Shown piece after piece: positions 35,931-44,848 of a DNA stretch of 64,000 nt. Both the position numbers and the translations under genes were made by a program. The stretch is from Paraburkholderia susongensis. Its GTDB lineage: Bacteria > Pseudomonadota > Gammaproteobacteria > Burkholderiales > Burkholderiaceae. Below the pieces are notes generated by a model, which ran no database searches, was not told the DNA's origin, and saw nothing but the letters and a program-made list of their open reading frames with translations. Numbering within the stretch: position 1 is the first letter of the stretch; the number at the start of each line of letters is the position of its first letter. Where the stretch lies: the NCBI RefSeq assembly GCF_900177725.1, contig NZ_FXAT01000014.1, forward strand, positions 1 through 64,000. The letters are read 5' to 3'.

Positions 35931-36353
35931 CTATTTTTTGCGCTGCGGGTCGGTCACGAACCCGAGCTTCGTCAGCCCTCCGCTCTGGGCCGCCGACATC
36001 ACGTCGGCCACCCGCTCGTAGGGCACCTTGCGATCGGCGCGCAAATGCAGCTCGGGTTGCGGCGTGGCATGCGCGGCCTCGGCGATGTGCGCGCGCAAGC
36101 CGTCGTCGGTGACGGGCTGGCCGTCCCACAGAATCGAGCCGTCCGCCTGCACCGCGACGTCGACGTGGGCGGGCTTGACGGCTTCCGGCTGGCTGCTCGC
36201 GCGGGGCAGATCGATCCTGACCGCGTGCTGCATCGCGGGAATGGTGACGAGGAAAATGATGAGCAGAACCAGCATGACGTCGACGAGCGGCGTCATGTTG
36301 ATCTCGTTCATCAGACCTTGATCGTCGTCGTCGGAGAACGGGCTCATTGCCAT
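35931..36353 (-). CDS. exbD: ExbD-type biopolymer transport protein
   Basis: A 140-residue inner-membrane protein with one N-terminal helix (MTPLVDVMLVLLIIFLVTIPAMQ) containing the functional Asp of the proton channel, and a periplasmic domain. It overlaps exbB by 10 bp and is the last gene of the tonB-exbB-exbD set. With ExbB and TonB it powers outer-membrane receptors, probably the one encoded at 39337. Confidence 0.92.
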   Translation of the reverse strand: MAMSPFSDDDDQGLMNEINMTPLVDVMLVLLIIFLVTIPAMQHAVRIDLPRASSQPEAVKPAHVDVAVQADGSILWDGQPVTDDGLRAHIAEAAHATPQPELHLRADRKVPYERVADVMSAAQSGGLTKLGFVTDPQRKK

Positions 36354-37105
36354 CCGAGGTCTCCATCACGGGTGGCGTTGCCGCTGTGCGGCACGACCCG
36401 CATCTGCGGACCGGCGCTCGAAGGCAATTGCGAGCCGGTCACGAAGTACGCGTGCAGGCCGTGCGCGAAACGCTTCAGGCGGGCGACGATCGAGCGGTTC
36501 GCACGCGTCAGTCCGTTGTAGCCGAGCACGGCGGGGATCGCGACGAAGAGCCCGAACGCCGTCATGATGAGCGATTCGCCGACCGGTCCCGCCACGTGGT
36601 CGATCGAAGTCTGCCCAGTCTCGCCGATCACGATCAGCGCATGGTAGATGCCCCAGACGGTGCCGAACAGCCCGACGAAGGGCGCGGTGCTGCCGATCGA
36701 AGCGAGGATCGCGAGGCCGCTTTGCAGGCGCGCGACCGTTTCGTCCATCGTGTCCTGCAGGCGCCGCGTGATCCAGTCCGACACGTCGATGCGGTCGTGC
36801 AGATGCTGCTGCGTCTGCCGATGATGCGTCGCAGCTTCATGGCCCGCCAGCGCGAGCGCGAGCAGCGGATTGTCGTGCGGGTTCGACTCGGGATAGCCGA
36901 GACTGCGCAGGCCGTCGTCGAAGCGGTCCGCGCTCCAGAAGCGCGCGTCGCTCTGCCGGGTCACGCGCCGAAGCCGCATCACCTGCAACAGCTTCACGAC
37001 GATCACCGTCCACGACATGACCGACATGATGACCAGCACGCACAGTATGCAGCGCGTGACGAGATCACCTGATTCCCAGACATTTGCGAGTCCGTAATGT
37101 TGCAT
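36344..37105 (-). CDS. exbB: MotA/TolQ/ExbB proton channel family protein
   Basis: A 253-residue inner-membrane protein with three hydrophobic segments (ILCVLVIMSVMSWTVIVVKL; LAILASIGSTAPFVGLFGTVWGIYHAL; SLIMTAFGLFVAIPAVLGYN) and the family signature ASIGSTAPFVGLFGTVWG. It forms the stator with ExbD. It starts 98 bp after tonB; the gap holds a 14-bp tandem repeat. The gene set is local and complete, suggesting a dedicated energiser for the neighbouring receptor. Confidence 0.93.
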   Translation of the reverse strand: MQHYGLANVWESGDLVTRCILCVLVIMSVMSWTVIVVKLLQVMRLRRVTRQSDARFWSADRFDDGLRSLGYPESNPHDNPLLALALAGHEAATHHRQTQQHLHDRIDVSDWITRRLQDTMDETVARLQSGLAILASIGSTAPFVGLFGTVWGIYHALIVIGETGQTSIDHVAGPVGESLIMTAFGLFVAIPAVLGYNGLTRANRSIVARLKRFAHGLHAYFVTGSQLPSSAGPQMRVVPHSGNATRDGDLGWQ

Positions 37106-37127
37106 GGCGGTTTCCCTGGTTCGTTGT

Positions 37128-37169
37128 CCTTCGTCTTCAATCTTTCGTCTTCAGTCCTTCGTTTTCGGT
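37128..37169. repeat. Three tandem copies of a 14-bp unit between tonB and exbB
   Basis: Copies read CCTTCGTCTTCAAT (37128-37141), CTTTCGTCTTCAGT (37142-37155) and CCTTCGTTTTCGGT (37156-37169). They are purine-rich on the coding (minus) strand of the operon and lie just upstream of exbB. Such a repeat can change copy number and alter spacing in the mRNA leader of exbB. Confidence 0.65.
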
Positions 37170-37203
37170 TCCGTGCCTTCGGTCCGCCGCCGCGATGGCG
37201 GCG

Positions 37204-38019
37204 TCAGTCGGCCAGCCCGAAGACGAACGATTGCGAATACGCGGCGCGAACCGGCACGCCGTTTTCGCTGTATGGCTGACAGGCGCTTGCATGGGCGGCG
37301 GCGAGCGCGGCGTCGTCGAGCCGTGCATAGCCGCTGCTCTTTTGCAGCTCCACCGTTTCGACCCGGCCGGTGAGCCCCACGACGAAGCGCACGACGGCCG
37401 TGCCGTTCTCGCCGCGCCGCCTCGAGATGTCAGGATAGTCGGGCTTTGGAATCGTGCAATCGACGTGCGAGACGTTTTTCGGCGCGCTCGAGGCGGGCAT
37501 CGCCGGCTGGGCGGCGGGTGCGGATGCCGCCATCGGCGCGGCGGGCGCGGGTGTCGCTGGAGCGGTGGCCGCTCGCGCGGGAGTGGACGGCGCGGCGCTT
37601 TGCGCCGTTGCCGCCGGTGCGGGCGTCGTGACGCTGGGGGGCTCCTGCGGCGCGCGTTGTACCTGCGGCACCCGCGGCACCTGTGGCGCATGCGCACGCG
37701 GCGGCGGCACGGGTTTCACGCGAACGGCGGGGCGGGCAGCCGGCGGCGTTGCCGGCGCGGGAGCGGCGGGCGCGGGAAGCGCGGCGGCGGGAGCGGGCGG
37801 TTCGGGTTCGGGGCTCAGCAGCACGGCGGTGATCGTGCGCGGTTCGACGGGGCGTTCGAGTGTTCTGTCGCGTACCGCGAGCATCAAGGCCAGCAGAGCC
37901 GCATGCGCGGCGATCACGACGCCCAGCACGAGCGCGGCACGACGGTAACCCGTCGCGGGATGCATTGCCTTTCCTGGGCCTGCGGGGTTTGCCATCACAG
38001 CTTGCAGCATCACTGCCAC
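37204..38019 (-). CDS. tonB: TonB-family energy transducer
   Basis: A 271-residue protein with an N-terminal inner-membrane anchor (RAALVLGVVIAAHAALLALMLAV, with the conserved His), a long Pro/Ala-rich periplasmic spacer (about 75-185) and a C-terminal TonB domain (DYPDISRRRGENGTAVVRFVVGLTGRVETVELQKSSGYARLDDAALAAAHASACQPY). It heads the tonB-exbB-exbD set. Two in-frame ATGs near the N terminus make the exact start uncertain. Confidence 0.92.
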   Translation of the reverse strand: MAVMLQAVMANPAGPGKAMHPATGYRRAALVLGVVIAAHAALLALMLAVRDRTLERPVEPRTITAVLLSPEPEPPAPAAALPAPAAPAPATPPAARPAVRVKPVPPPRAHAPQVPRVPQVQRAPQEPPSVTTPAPAATAQSAAPSTPARAATAPATPAPAAPMAASAPAAQPAMPASSAPKNVSHVDCTIPKPDYPDISRRRGENGTAVVRFVVGLTGRVETVELQKSSGYARLDDAALAAAHASACQPYSENGVPVRAAYSQSFVFGLAD

Positions 38020-38193
38020 CTCCGCGGTTATTGTCTCCCCGTGCCCCGGGTTTTAGAACCCGCGCTGGCTCGCGCGAATCAATTCGGGAAATTCTCCCGC
38101 CCGATCTTCGTTGTCAAACAATCGCACGGTGGGATACTTTGAATCGATGACGCGAGCCATCGCGGCGCAGCGCTTTCACCACGGAGTACAACA

Positions 38194-39318
38194 ATGCTGG
38201 AGACACGGATTCCCAACCGAAAATCACGCCGTTCCATCGCGCTGGCCGGCGCGCTCGTGCTGGCCGCGAGCGCCGCGCAGGCCGCCGCGCCGCTTGCCTA
38301 CGTGACGAGCGAGAAGGCCGGCGTCGGCGTGATCGACATCGATCAGATGACACTCGCCCAGACCTTTCCGGTCGGCGCGGACGGCCCGCGCGGCCTGAGC
38401 CTCAATGCGGACGGCACGCGCCTGCTCGTCGCCAACAAGAACACGGGCGATCTCGCGGTGATCGACACGGCAACCGGCAAGGTCGTCGAGCGCGTGAAGA
38501 TCGGCAAGAATCCCGAGTATGTGCGGGTGCACAACGGCTATGCGTACGTGACCTACGAGCCCGGTGAAAACGGCGGGCCGCCCGCAGCCGAGGCGGGCGG
38601 CAAGCCCGAAGGCAAGCCCGACGCAAAGGCGGACGCAAAAGCAGGCGGCAAACCCGGTGCGGACGACGACGATGCCAACCCGCCGCCCGCGGAAATCGCG
38701 CTCGTCGATATGAAAACGTGGCGCGTGATCCGCTCGGTGACGAGCGGTCACGAAACCGAAGGCATCGAATTCTCGCGCGACGGCCAGGAGATGCTGGTCA
38801 CCAACGAAGGCGACGATACGGTGTCGGTCTATCACGCGCGCACCGGTGCGCCGATCAGGACCGTGAAGCTTGCACCCGGCGGGCGGCCGCGCGGCATTCG
38901 CCTGTCACCCGACGGCAAGCACTACGTGGTCACGCTCGAATCACTCAGCAAGTTCGTCGTGATCGACGCGCACACGTTCGACGTGCTCAAGACCGTCGAC
39001 ACCAAACTCGGCCCCTATGGCGTCGCGTTCGGCCCCGATGGCCACCGGCTGTTCGTGGCCGCGGCGCGCGACCAGACGGTGCAGGTGTTCGACGGCCACA
39101 CCTACGAGCATATCGCCGACGTGCCGGTCGGCCAGCGCTGCTGGCACTTCAGTTTCACGCCGGACGGCTCGAAGCTGATGGTGGCGTGCGGGCGCTCCGA
39201 TGCGGTCTACGTGCTCGACGCGAAGAGCTATCAGCCGATCAAGCAGATCGGCCAGTTGCCGCTCGCCTGGGGCATCGTCACCTATCCGCACAGCGACGGC
39301 TCGATCGAATCGCATTGA
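38194..39318 (+). CDS. PQQ-dependent catabolism-associated beta-propeller protein
   Basis: A 374-residue exported protein with a signal peptide (ALAGALVLAASAAQAAA) and seven YVTN-type propeller repeats (LSLNADGTRLLVANKNTGDLAVIDTATGKV; IEFSRDGQEMLVTNEGDDTVSVYHARTG; VAFGPDGHRLFVAAARDQTVQVFD). This matches the TIGR03866-type family found beside PQQ-dependent enzymes. A Lys/Ala/Asp-rich insertion at about 130-165 (GKPEGKPDAKADAKAGGKP) interrupts blade three. It probably aids the dehydrogenase or PQQ handling in the periplasm; the exact role is not known. Confidence 0.88.
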   Translation: MLETRIPNRKSRRSIALAGALVLAASAAQAAAPLAYVTSEKAGVGVIDIDQMTLAQTFPVGADGPRGLSLNADGTRLLVANKNTGDLAVIDTATGKVVERVKIGKNPEYVRVHNGYAYVTYEPGENGGPPAAEAGGKPEGKPDAKADAKAGGKPGADDDDANPPPAEIALVDMKTWRVIRSVTSGHETEGIEFSRDGQEMLVTNEGDDTVSVYHARTGAPIRTVKLAPGGRPRGIRLSPDGKHYVVTLESLSKFVVIDAHTFDVLKTVDTKLGPYGVAFGPDGHRLFVAAARDQTVQVFDGHTYEHIADVPVGQRCWHFSFTPDGSKLMVACGRSDAVYVLDAKSYQPIKQIGQLPLAWGIVTYPHSDGSIESH

Positions 39319-39336
39319 GCGGCTTGCCGTGCGCCG

Positions 39337-41748
39337 TTACTTCCACGCGTAGCGCAGCCCCACCCAGAAGCCACGCGGCGCACCCGGCCCAACGAACTGT
39401 TCGTTGACCGGGTTCGCGCCGTTGAAGGTGTTGTTGGGTCCGGTGAAGAAATTCTGACCCAGCGCGCCGAAGCTCGCGTAACGCTTGTCGAGCAGGTTCG
39501 TCACCGAGGCGAACACCTGCAACTGCTTCGTCACCTGGTACGCGGTGTCCATGTCGATCAGCAGATAGCCCGAGATCCTGCCGTTCACATCCTGGTTGTT
39601 TTCGTCGCCCTGCGCGTAAACGCTGCCGCGCCACGTGAGATTCGTGCCGATTCGCCATTTCGCGGTGGCCGCGTAGTCGAGCCGCAGCTTGACCGTCGTC
39701 GCGGGAATGCCGGGAATGTGATCGCCCGGCTTGACGGTGATGTTGCCGTCGGCGTCGGCGCTGGAATTGCTCGGACTGCTTTCGGTCCAGCTCGACTGGT
39801 AGGTCGCGTCGACGTAGCTATAGCTGCCGGTCACCGTGACCGGGCCGTACTTCGTCTGGCCTGCCAGTTCGACGCCTTGCCGGCGCGTGCGGCCGACGTT
39901 CTGGAAAAAGCCTTGCGAGCTTCCCGCGCCGTTGCTGCTGATGAACTGGATGTCGTTGTCGAGCGTCGTGCTGTACGCGGCGGCGCTCCATGTCGTGGCC
40001 GAGCCGATCTTGCCGCGCGCGCCGACTTCATAGGTCTTCGAAATAACCGGCTGGAGCGGCGGGTCGGAGATGAAGTCGTTCGGCAGCGAACACGGCGCGG
40101 CCGGATCGGCGCAGGCGAGCTCGATCGCGGTCGGCGAGCGCATGCCCTCGTTGTAGGTCGCGTAGGCCGTGAGCGCCGGCGTCGGATTCCAGTTGATGCC
40201 GACCGCCGGGTTGAAGCGCGAGAACGTATGGTGGCCGTCGAGCTGCGGCTGCACGCCGCTCGCGTCGCCGATCGTCGCCTCGGCCCAGTTGTAGCGGCCC
40301 GCGAGCGTGAGCGACCAGTGCGGCGTCAGCGACAGCGTGTCCGACAGATAGATGCCGTAGTTCGTATTGTGTGTTTTCGCGTAGGTCTGCTGCTCGTAAT
40401 CGCCGATGCCGATCGTGGCGCGCGAGGCGGTGAAGGCCGCGTCCTGCGACGACTGCGTGAAGCTCGAATCGGCGGCATCGACGGCCATCCCCGCGATGAA
40501 CTGGTTCTCCATGCCGCCGAGCTTGCCGAGCAGCGTGAGCTGCAGGCTCGCGCCGTAGCTGTCGGTCGTCACGGTCGACCTTTCGTTGGTTGCCTGCAAC
40601 GTATCGACGTCGCCGTCGTCCTCCACCGAGCCGTAGTCTTCGTTGACGTTGCTGCTGGTGTTGGTGTTGCGGAAGTGCCGGTAATAGGCGTTGCCGCTCA
40701 GCTCGACGTGGTCGTTGAAGTAGTGGTCGCCCGACAGCGTCAGATAGCCGACCGTGTTCTGGTTCTGGTCGGGATACGTATAAGGTTGTTTGGGATTGCC
40801 AAGGAACGAGCGCGGAATGGTTTGCGTGCCGTGCAGATCGTTGTCCGCGCCGCCCGCCGACAACGACAGCGTCGTATCGGCGTCGGTATAGCGCAGCTTG
40901 CCGAACACCTGGCGGATGCGGCTCTCGTTCTGCTCGGCCCAGCCGTTGTCGTTCGCGGCGTTGGCGGTGAAGTAGTAGTCGAGGTTCTGGCCGATCGTGC
41001 CGCCCTGTTCGATCTGCGCGGCCTTGCGTCCCCACGAGCCGCCCGAGATCTCGGCCTCGCCGCCCGGGTTGTCCTTGCCGTTCTTGGTGGTGATCGAGAG
41101 CGCGCCGCCGAGCGTGTTGAAGCCATAGGTCGGATTCGAGCCCGGGATGATCTGGATCGTGTCGATCGCCTGTTGCGGCAGCAGGTCCCAGTTCACCACG
41201 TCGCCGAACGGTTCGTTCACGCGCACGCCGTCGACGAACACCGACAGACCCTGCGGGGTGCCGAGCAGCGGCGACGCGGTGAAGCCGCGATAGGTCAGGT
41301 TCATCTGATACGGATTGCCCTGCGCATCGGCGATGTTGACGCTCGGCAGATTCGTCGCGAGGTAATCGGTGAGCGTCTGGCGCCCTTGCCGTTGGATGTC
41401 GGCGGCGTGAACTGTCTGCACGTTGGCCGGCACCTGCGTGAGCGGCGTGCCGATGCCGAGCAGCGGCGTGGTGCCGACCACGACGATCGGCGCGAGTGTC
41501 GTCGTGGGCGTCGTGCTGGTGTTGGCGGCGTTGTTGGCGGTGTCGCCGGCAGCCGTGGGTGCAGCAGGCGCGGCAGATGCAGCAGGTACAGCCGATGAAG
41601 CAGAAGCAGGCGCCGATGCCGCAACGGCCGGCTCACCCTGCGCCCACGCATTCGCCGACAAGGCCGCGAGCGCACCGCCGAAATACAGCGTGATGCCGGC
41701 ACGCCGCTGGAAGCGGCGTTTTCGGCGTGCCTGGAATCGCATGCTCAT
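39337..41748 (-). CDS. TonB-dependent outer-membrane receptor
   Basis: An 803-residue receptor with a signal peptide, an Ala-rich leader (about 45-80), a probable TonB box (LAPIVVVGT near 86), a plug domain (VPANVQTVHAADIQRQGRQTLTDYLATNLPSVN to about 220) and a barrel ending in aromatic FWVGLRYAWK. The ligand is not visible. Its place beside tonB-exbBD, a PQQ-associated propeller and a predicted lanthanide enzyme suggests a metallophore-bound lanthanide, or PQQ itself. It converges on the propeller gene and is divergent from the sensor kinase at 41937. Confidence 0.92.
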   Translation of the reverse strand: MSMRFQARRKRRFQRRAGITLYFGGALAALSANAWAQGEPAVAASAPASASSAVPAASAAPAAPTAAGDTANNAANTSTTPTTTLAPIVVVGTTPLLGIGTPLTQVPANVQTVHAADIQRQGRQTLTDYLATNLPSVNIADAQGNPYQMNLTYRGFTASPLLGTPQGLSVFVDGVRVNEPFGDVVNWDLLPQQAIDTIQIIPGSNPTYGFNTLGGALSITTKNGKDNPGGEAEISGGSWGRKAAQIEQGGTIGQNLDYYFTANAANDNGWAEQNESRIRQVFGKLRYTDADTTLSLSAGGADNDLHGTQTIPRSFLGNPKQPYTYPDQNQNTVGYLTLSGDHYFNDHVELSGNAYYRHFRNTNTSSNVNEDYGSVEDDGDVDTLQATNERSTVTTDSYGASLQLTLLGKLGGMENQFIAGMAVDAADSSFTQSSQDAAFTASRATIGIGDYEQQTYAKTHNTNYGIYLSDTLSLTPHWSLTLAGRYNWAEATIGDASGVQPQLDGHHTFSRFNPAVGINWNPTPALTAYATYNEGMRSPTAIELACADPAAPCSLPNDFISDPPLQPVISKTYEVGARGKIGSATTWSAAAYSTTLDNDIQFISSNGAGSSQGFFQNVGRTRRQGVELAGQTKYGPVTVTGSYSYVDATYQSSWTESSPSNSSADADGNITVKPGDHIPGIPATTVKLRLDYAATAKWRIGTNLTWRGSVYAQGDENNQDVNGRISGYLLIDMDTAYQVTKQLQVFASVTNLLDKRYASFGALGQNFFTGPNNTFNGANPVNEQFVGPGAPRGFWVGLRYAWK

Positions 41749-41936
41749 CGTTTTGTCTCCTGCCGGCTTTATTGGTGTGCGCGTCGCGCGTTCTCGCGTT
41801 CTTTAACGTCTGTGTAAAGCTTCTCATACGCGCCTGTAAGCCGCGCGGGAGCTTTTCCCGATCTGCCAGGGAAGCGTTCCCAAAACCCGCGCAAAAATCC
41901 GCTGCGCGCGATTGGGCTGGGTAGAATGCAAACGTC

Positions 41937-42971
41937 ATGTCAAGCGACCCGATCCACTCATCTTCCGCTGGCCGCCCGCCGCCACAGTCGACGATACGGC
42001 GCGACCTCGCATGGGTGTGCGCCGTGACCGTGCTCGCGGCGGTGCTTGGCGCCGCGTTCGATCTCAGCGAGAAGGCCTACCGGTTCACGCGCGGCATGGA
42101 GCGTTTCCAGCTCGACGAATTGCCGGGCACGTTACTCGTGCTGTCCATCGGCCTTGCGTGGTTTGCCTGGCGCCGCTACCGCGAGGCGCGCCGCGACCTG
42201 GGCTATCGCCGCATGCTCGAAGAGCAGGCCGAACAGCTGCTCGCCGATAACCGGCGCCTCGCCAATCAGGCGCTGCAGGCACAGGAAATGGAGCGCCGGC
42301 ACATGGCGCGCGAACTTCACGATGAACTCGGCCAGTATCTGAACGCGATCTCGCTCGACGCCGCGCGCATCCGCGATCTGTCGGGCGAGCGCGAGCCGGA
42401 GATTCATCGCGTGTCGCTCGGGTTGATCCAGAGTGCGAGCCACGTGTATCGCGAGATCGGCGGCATGATTCGCCGCCTGCGGCCGATCGGTCTCGACGAA
42501 TTCGGCTTGCCGAGCGCGCTCGAACACTGCGTCGACGGCTGGCGCGAGCGGTTGCCCGAGGCTTCGTTTTCCGTGACCATCGAAGGGGATTTCAGCGGCC
42601 TGAGCGATGCGCTCACCATCACGCTCTACCGGCTCGTGCAGGAAGGGTTGACCAATGTGTCGAAGTTCGCGCGCCGCTCACGCGTGGAACTGTTCATGGT
42701 GCGCGCGCCGCGCGAAGCGCACAACGCCGAAGCTGGCGAGCGCGGCAAGGGCGGCGCGCCAACCCCGATCGACGAAATCGTCGTGACGATGGCCGACGAC
42801 GGCCCCGGCACCGATCTCACGAAGCCGCGCGCAGGGCTCGGACTGATCGGCATGCGCGAGCGCGTCGAAGCGCTCGGCGGCGAATTCCACGTGGCGAGCA
42901 AACCGCAGGGCGGTTTTCTGTTCTGCGCGCGCGTGCCCGCTCACGCGGGGCTGGCCGAGCCGGTGAACTGA
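41937..42971 (+). CDS. NarL-type sensor histidine kinase
   Basis: A 344-residue membrane kinase with two N-terminal helices (about 24-42 and 63-80), a coiled-coil linker, the HisKA_3 phosphoacceptor His128 in MARELHDELGQYLNAISLD and an ATPase domain (LYRLVQEGLTNVSKFARRS; ADDGPG; GLGLIGMRERVEALGG). There is no large periplasmic sensor, so the signal may be membrane or partner-borne. It converges on the LuxR-type regulator at 42941-43603, and the two coding sequences overlap by 31 bp tail to tail. Confidence 0.92.
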   Translation: MSSDPIHSSSAGRPPPQSTIRRDLAWVCAVTVLAAVLGAAFDLSEKAYRFTRGMERFQLDELPGTLLVLSIGLAWFAWRRYREARRDLGYRRMLEEQAEQLLADNRRLANQALQAQEMERRHMARELHDELGQYLNAISLDAARIRDLSGEREPEIHRVSLGLIQSASHVYREIGGMIRRLRPIGLDEFGLPSALEHCVDGWRERLPEASFSVTIEGDFSGLSDALTITLYRLVQEGLTNVSKFARRSRVELFMVRAPREAHNAEAGERGKGGAPTPIDEIVVTMADDGPGTDLTKPRAGLGLIGMRERVEALGGEFHVASKPQGGFLFCARVPAHAGLAEPVN

Positions 42972-43603
42972 AGTCCGAGGCGGCTCGCCATCTGCGCGAG
43001 CTGCACGCCGTTGTCGGCGCCGAACTTCTGGCGGATCACCGATTGATGGTTCGCCACCGTCTTCTGACTGAGCCCGAGTTTCTCGGCGATGCTCGGCAGC
43101 GTATAGCCCTGCACGAGCAGACGCAGCACCTCGAACTCGCGAGCCGACAACTGGCGTCCCGGCGGCCCTTCGTTGAAGGCGGTGCGCATCGCGAGCGCCT
43201 GCGAGATGTCCGGGCTCAGATAGCCCGCGCGCCGCGCGATCGAACGCACCGCTTCCACCAGCACGTCGGGCGCGCTCGCCTTCGTCACGTAGCCGAGCGC
43301 GCCCGCATCGAGCGCGCGGCGCACGAAGATCGATTCCTCATGCACGCTGAAGATCAGCACGCGCGCATCCGGTTCGCGCGCGAGCATGCGCCGCATCGCT
43401 TCGATGCCGCTCGCTCCCGGCAGCGACACATCCATCACGACCACGTCGGGCCGTAGCGTGCAAAAGCGCTGGTACGCTTGCGCGGCATCGCCGGCTTCGC
43501 CGCACACCTCGACATCGGAGTTCAGTTCGAGCAGGCGCCGGTAGCCTTCGCGCACGACCGCATGGTCGTCGACGAGCAGGACGGAGATGATTTCCGTAAT
43601 CAT
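42941..43603 (-). CDS. LuxR/NarL-family response regulator
   Basis: A 220-residue regulator with a receiver (Asp58 in VVVMDVSLPGASG; conserved Lys in GYVTKAS) and a C-terminal LuxR helix-turn-helix (LSAREFEVLRLLVQGYTLPSIAEKLGLSQKTVANHQSVIRQKFG). It starts 2 bp after the pqqE stop, so it is the last gene of the fhc-pqq array. Regulators of this type (ExaE/AgmR/ErbR) control quinoprotein dehydrogenases and pqq genes in Pseudomonas. It probably activates this locus with the kinase encoded opposite. Confidence 0.93.
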   Translation of the reverse strand: MITEIISVLLVDDHAVVREGYRRLLELNSDVEVCGEAGDAAQAYQRFCTLRPDVVVMDVSLPGASGIEAMRRMLAREPDARVLIFSVHEESIFVRRALDAGALGYVTKASAPDVLVEAVRSIARRAGYLSPDISQALAMRTAFNEGPPGRQLSAREFEVLRLLVQGYTLPSIAEKLGLSQKTVANHQSVIRQKFGADNGVQLAQMASRLGLQFTGSASPA

Positions 43604-43605
43604 GG

Positions 43606-44844
43606 TTATGCTCCGTGGTCGCCGCCGACACCGGGCTCGCGGGCCGCGGCCGCGAGCTTGCGCGAGTTGGCGTCGTTGCGAAACAGAATCGGCTGTTCGC
43701 GGGCCGCCGTTGCCGCGCCGGATACCGATGCCGATGCCGCGCGTTGCACGATCTTGACCACACTGTCGTGAAACGGCGACTTGTCACAGACGGGGTCGGC
43801 GTTGGCTGCGTCGCCCGTGAGCAGATACGCCTGGCAGCGGCAACCGCCGAGGTCGTGTTCCTTTTCCTCGCAACTGCGGCAAGGCTCCTTGAGCCAGCTC
43901 AGACCGCGAAAGCGGTTGAACGCGTCGCTCTCGTACCAGATCTCGCGCAACGGCGTGTCCTTCACGTTCGGCAGCGTGAGGCCGGGCAGGCCGCGCGCGG
44001 CGTGACACGGCAGCGCGGCGCCGTCGGGCGCGACGCCGAGAAACACCGCACCCCAGCCGTTCATGCAGCGCTTCGGGCGGCGCTCGAAGTAGTCGGGCAC
44101 GACGAAGAAAATCTTGCAGCGCCCGCCATGCGTGCGGCGATAGCGCGCGACCACCGCTTCGGCTTCCTCGAGCTGCTCGCGCGTCGGCATCAATTGCGCC
44201 TGATTCTCGCGTGCCCAGCCGTAGTACTGCGTGTTCGCGAGTTCCAGATATTCGGCGCCGAGCGCGAGCGCCATCTCGATGATCTTGTCGACGTGCGGCA
44301 GGTTATAGCGATGCAGCACGCAGTTGAGCACCATCGGAAAACCGTGCCGCTTGAGCGCGGCGGCCACGCGCTGCTTCAGCTCGAACGTGCGCGTGCTGCT
44401 CAGAAAGTCGTTCAGCTCCTGCGTCGAATCCTGGAACGACAACTGGATGTGATCGAGCCCGGCGGCCTTGAGGTCGCCGAGGCGCTGCTCGGTGAGGCCG
44501 ACGCCGGACGTGATGAGATTCGTGTAGAAGCCGAGTTTGTGCGCTTCTTCCACGAGCACTTCGACGTCGTCGCGCACGAGCGGCTCGCCGCCCGAAAAGC
44601 CGAGCTGTACCGCGCCGAGCGCGCGTGCGTCGCGCAGCACGTCGAGCCATTGCGCGGTCGTGAGTTCGCGGTTGTGATCGGTGTAGTCGAGCGGGTTGTA
44701 GCAGAACGCGCAATGCAGCGGACAGCGGTAGGTCAGCTCCGCGAGCAGCCAGAGCGGCGGCGGCACGGCGGTGCCGCTGTCCTCGGGCTGCGCGCCGGAA
44801 CCCGGCAGCGGGGCGGGTTGCGAGGGTTGCGAGAGATCGGTCAT
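43606..44844 (-). CDS. pqqE: PqqA peptide cyclase (radical SAM)
   Basis: A 412-residue radical SAM enzyme that links Glu and Tyr of PqqA in PQQ synthesis. It has the cluster motif CPLHCAFC (Cys41, 45, 48), GFSGGEPLVRDDVEVL and a C-terminal SPASM domain with CMNGWG, CHAARG and CRSCEEKEHDLGGCRCQ. The start ATG 44844 lies 4 bp after the pqqD stop; the open frame runs back into pqqD. The last about 45 residues are an unusual Ala/Ser-rich extension. Confidence 0.95.
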   Translation of the reverse strand: MTDLSQPSQPAPLPGSGAQPEDSGTAVPPPLWLLAELTYRCPLHCAFCYNPLDYTDHNRELTTAQWLDVLRDARALGAVQLGFSGGEPLVRDDVEVLVEEAHKLGFYTNLITSGVGLTEQRLGDLKAAGLDHIQLSFQDSTQELNDFLSSTRTFELKQRVAAALKRHGFPMVLNCVLHRYNLPHVDKIIEMALALGAEYLELANTQYYGWARENQAQLMPTREQLEEAEAVVARYRRTHGGRCKIFFVVPDYFERRPKRCMNGWGAVFLGVAPDGAALPCHAARGLPGLTLPNVKDTPLREIWYESDAFNRFRGLSWLKEPCRSCEEKEHDLGGCRCQAYLLTGDAANADPVCDKSPFHDSVVKIVQRAASASVSGAATAAREQPILFRNDANSRKLAAAAREPGVGGDHGA

Positions 44845-44848
44845 CGCG

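Noticed and set aside
38047..38064. Small hairpin CGGGTT-TTAG-AACCCG before the propeller gene
   Set aside because: Six-base stem without T-tract; too common in GC-rich DNA to call a terminator.
39718..41598. 626-codon forward frame opposite the TonB-dependent receptor
   Set aside because: Arg/Val/Ala-rich shadow of the receptor gene with no motif or ribosome site.
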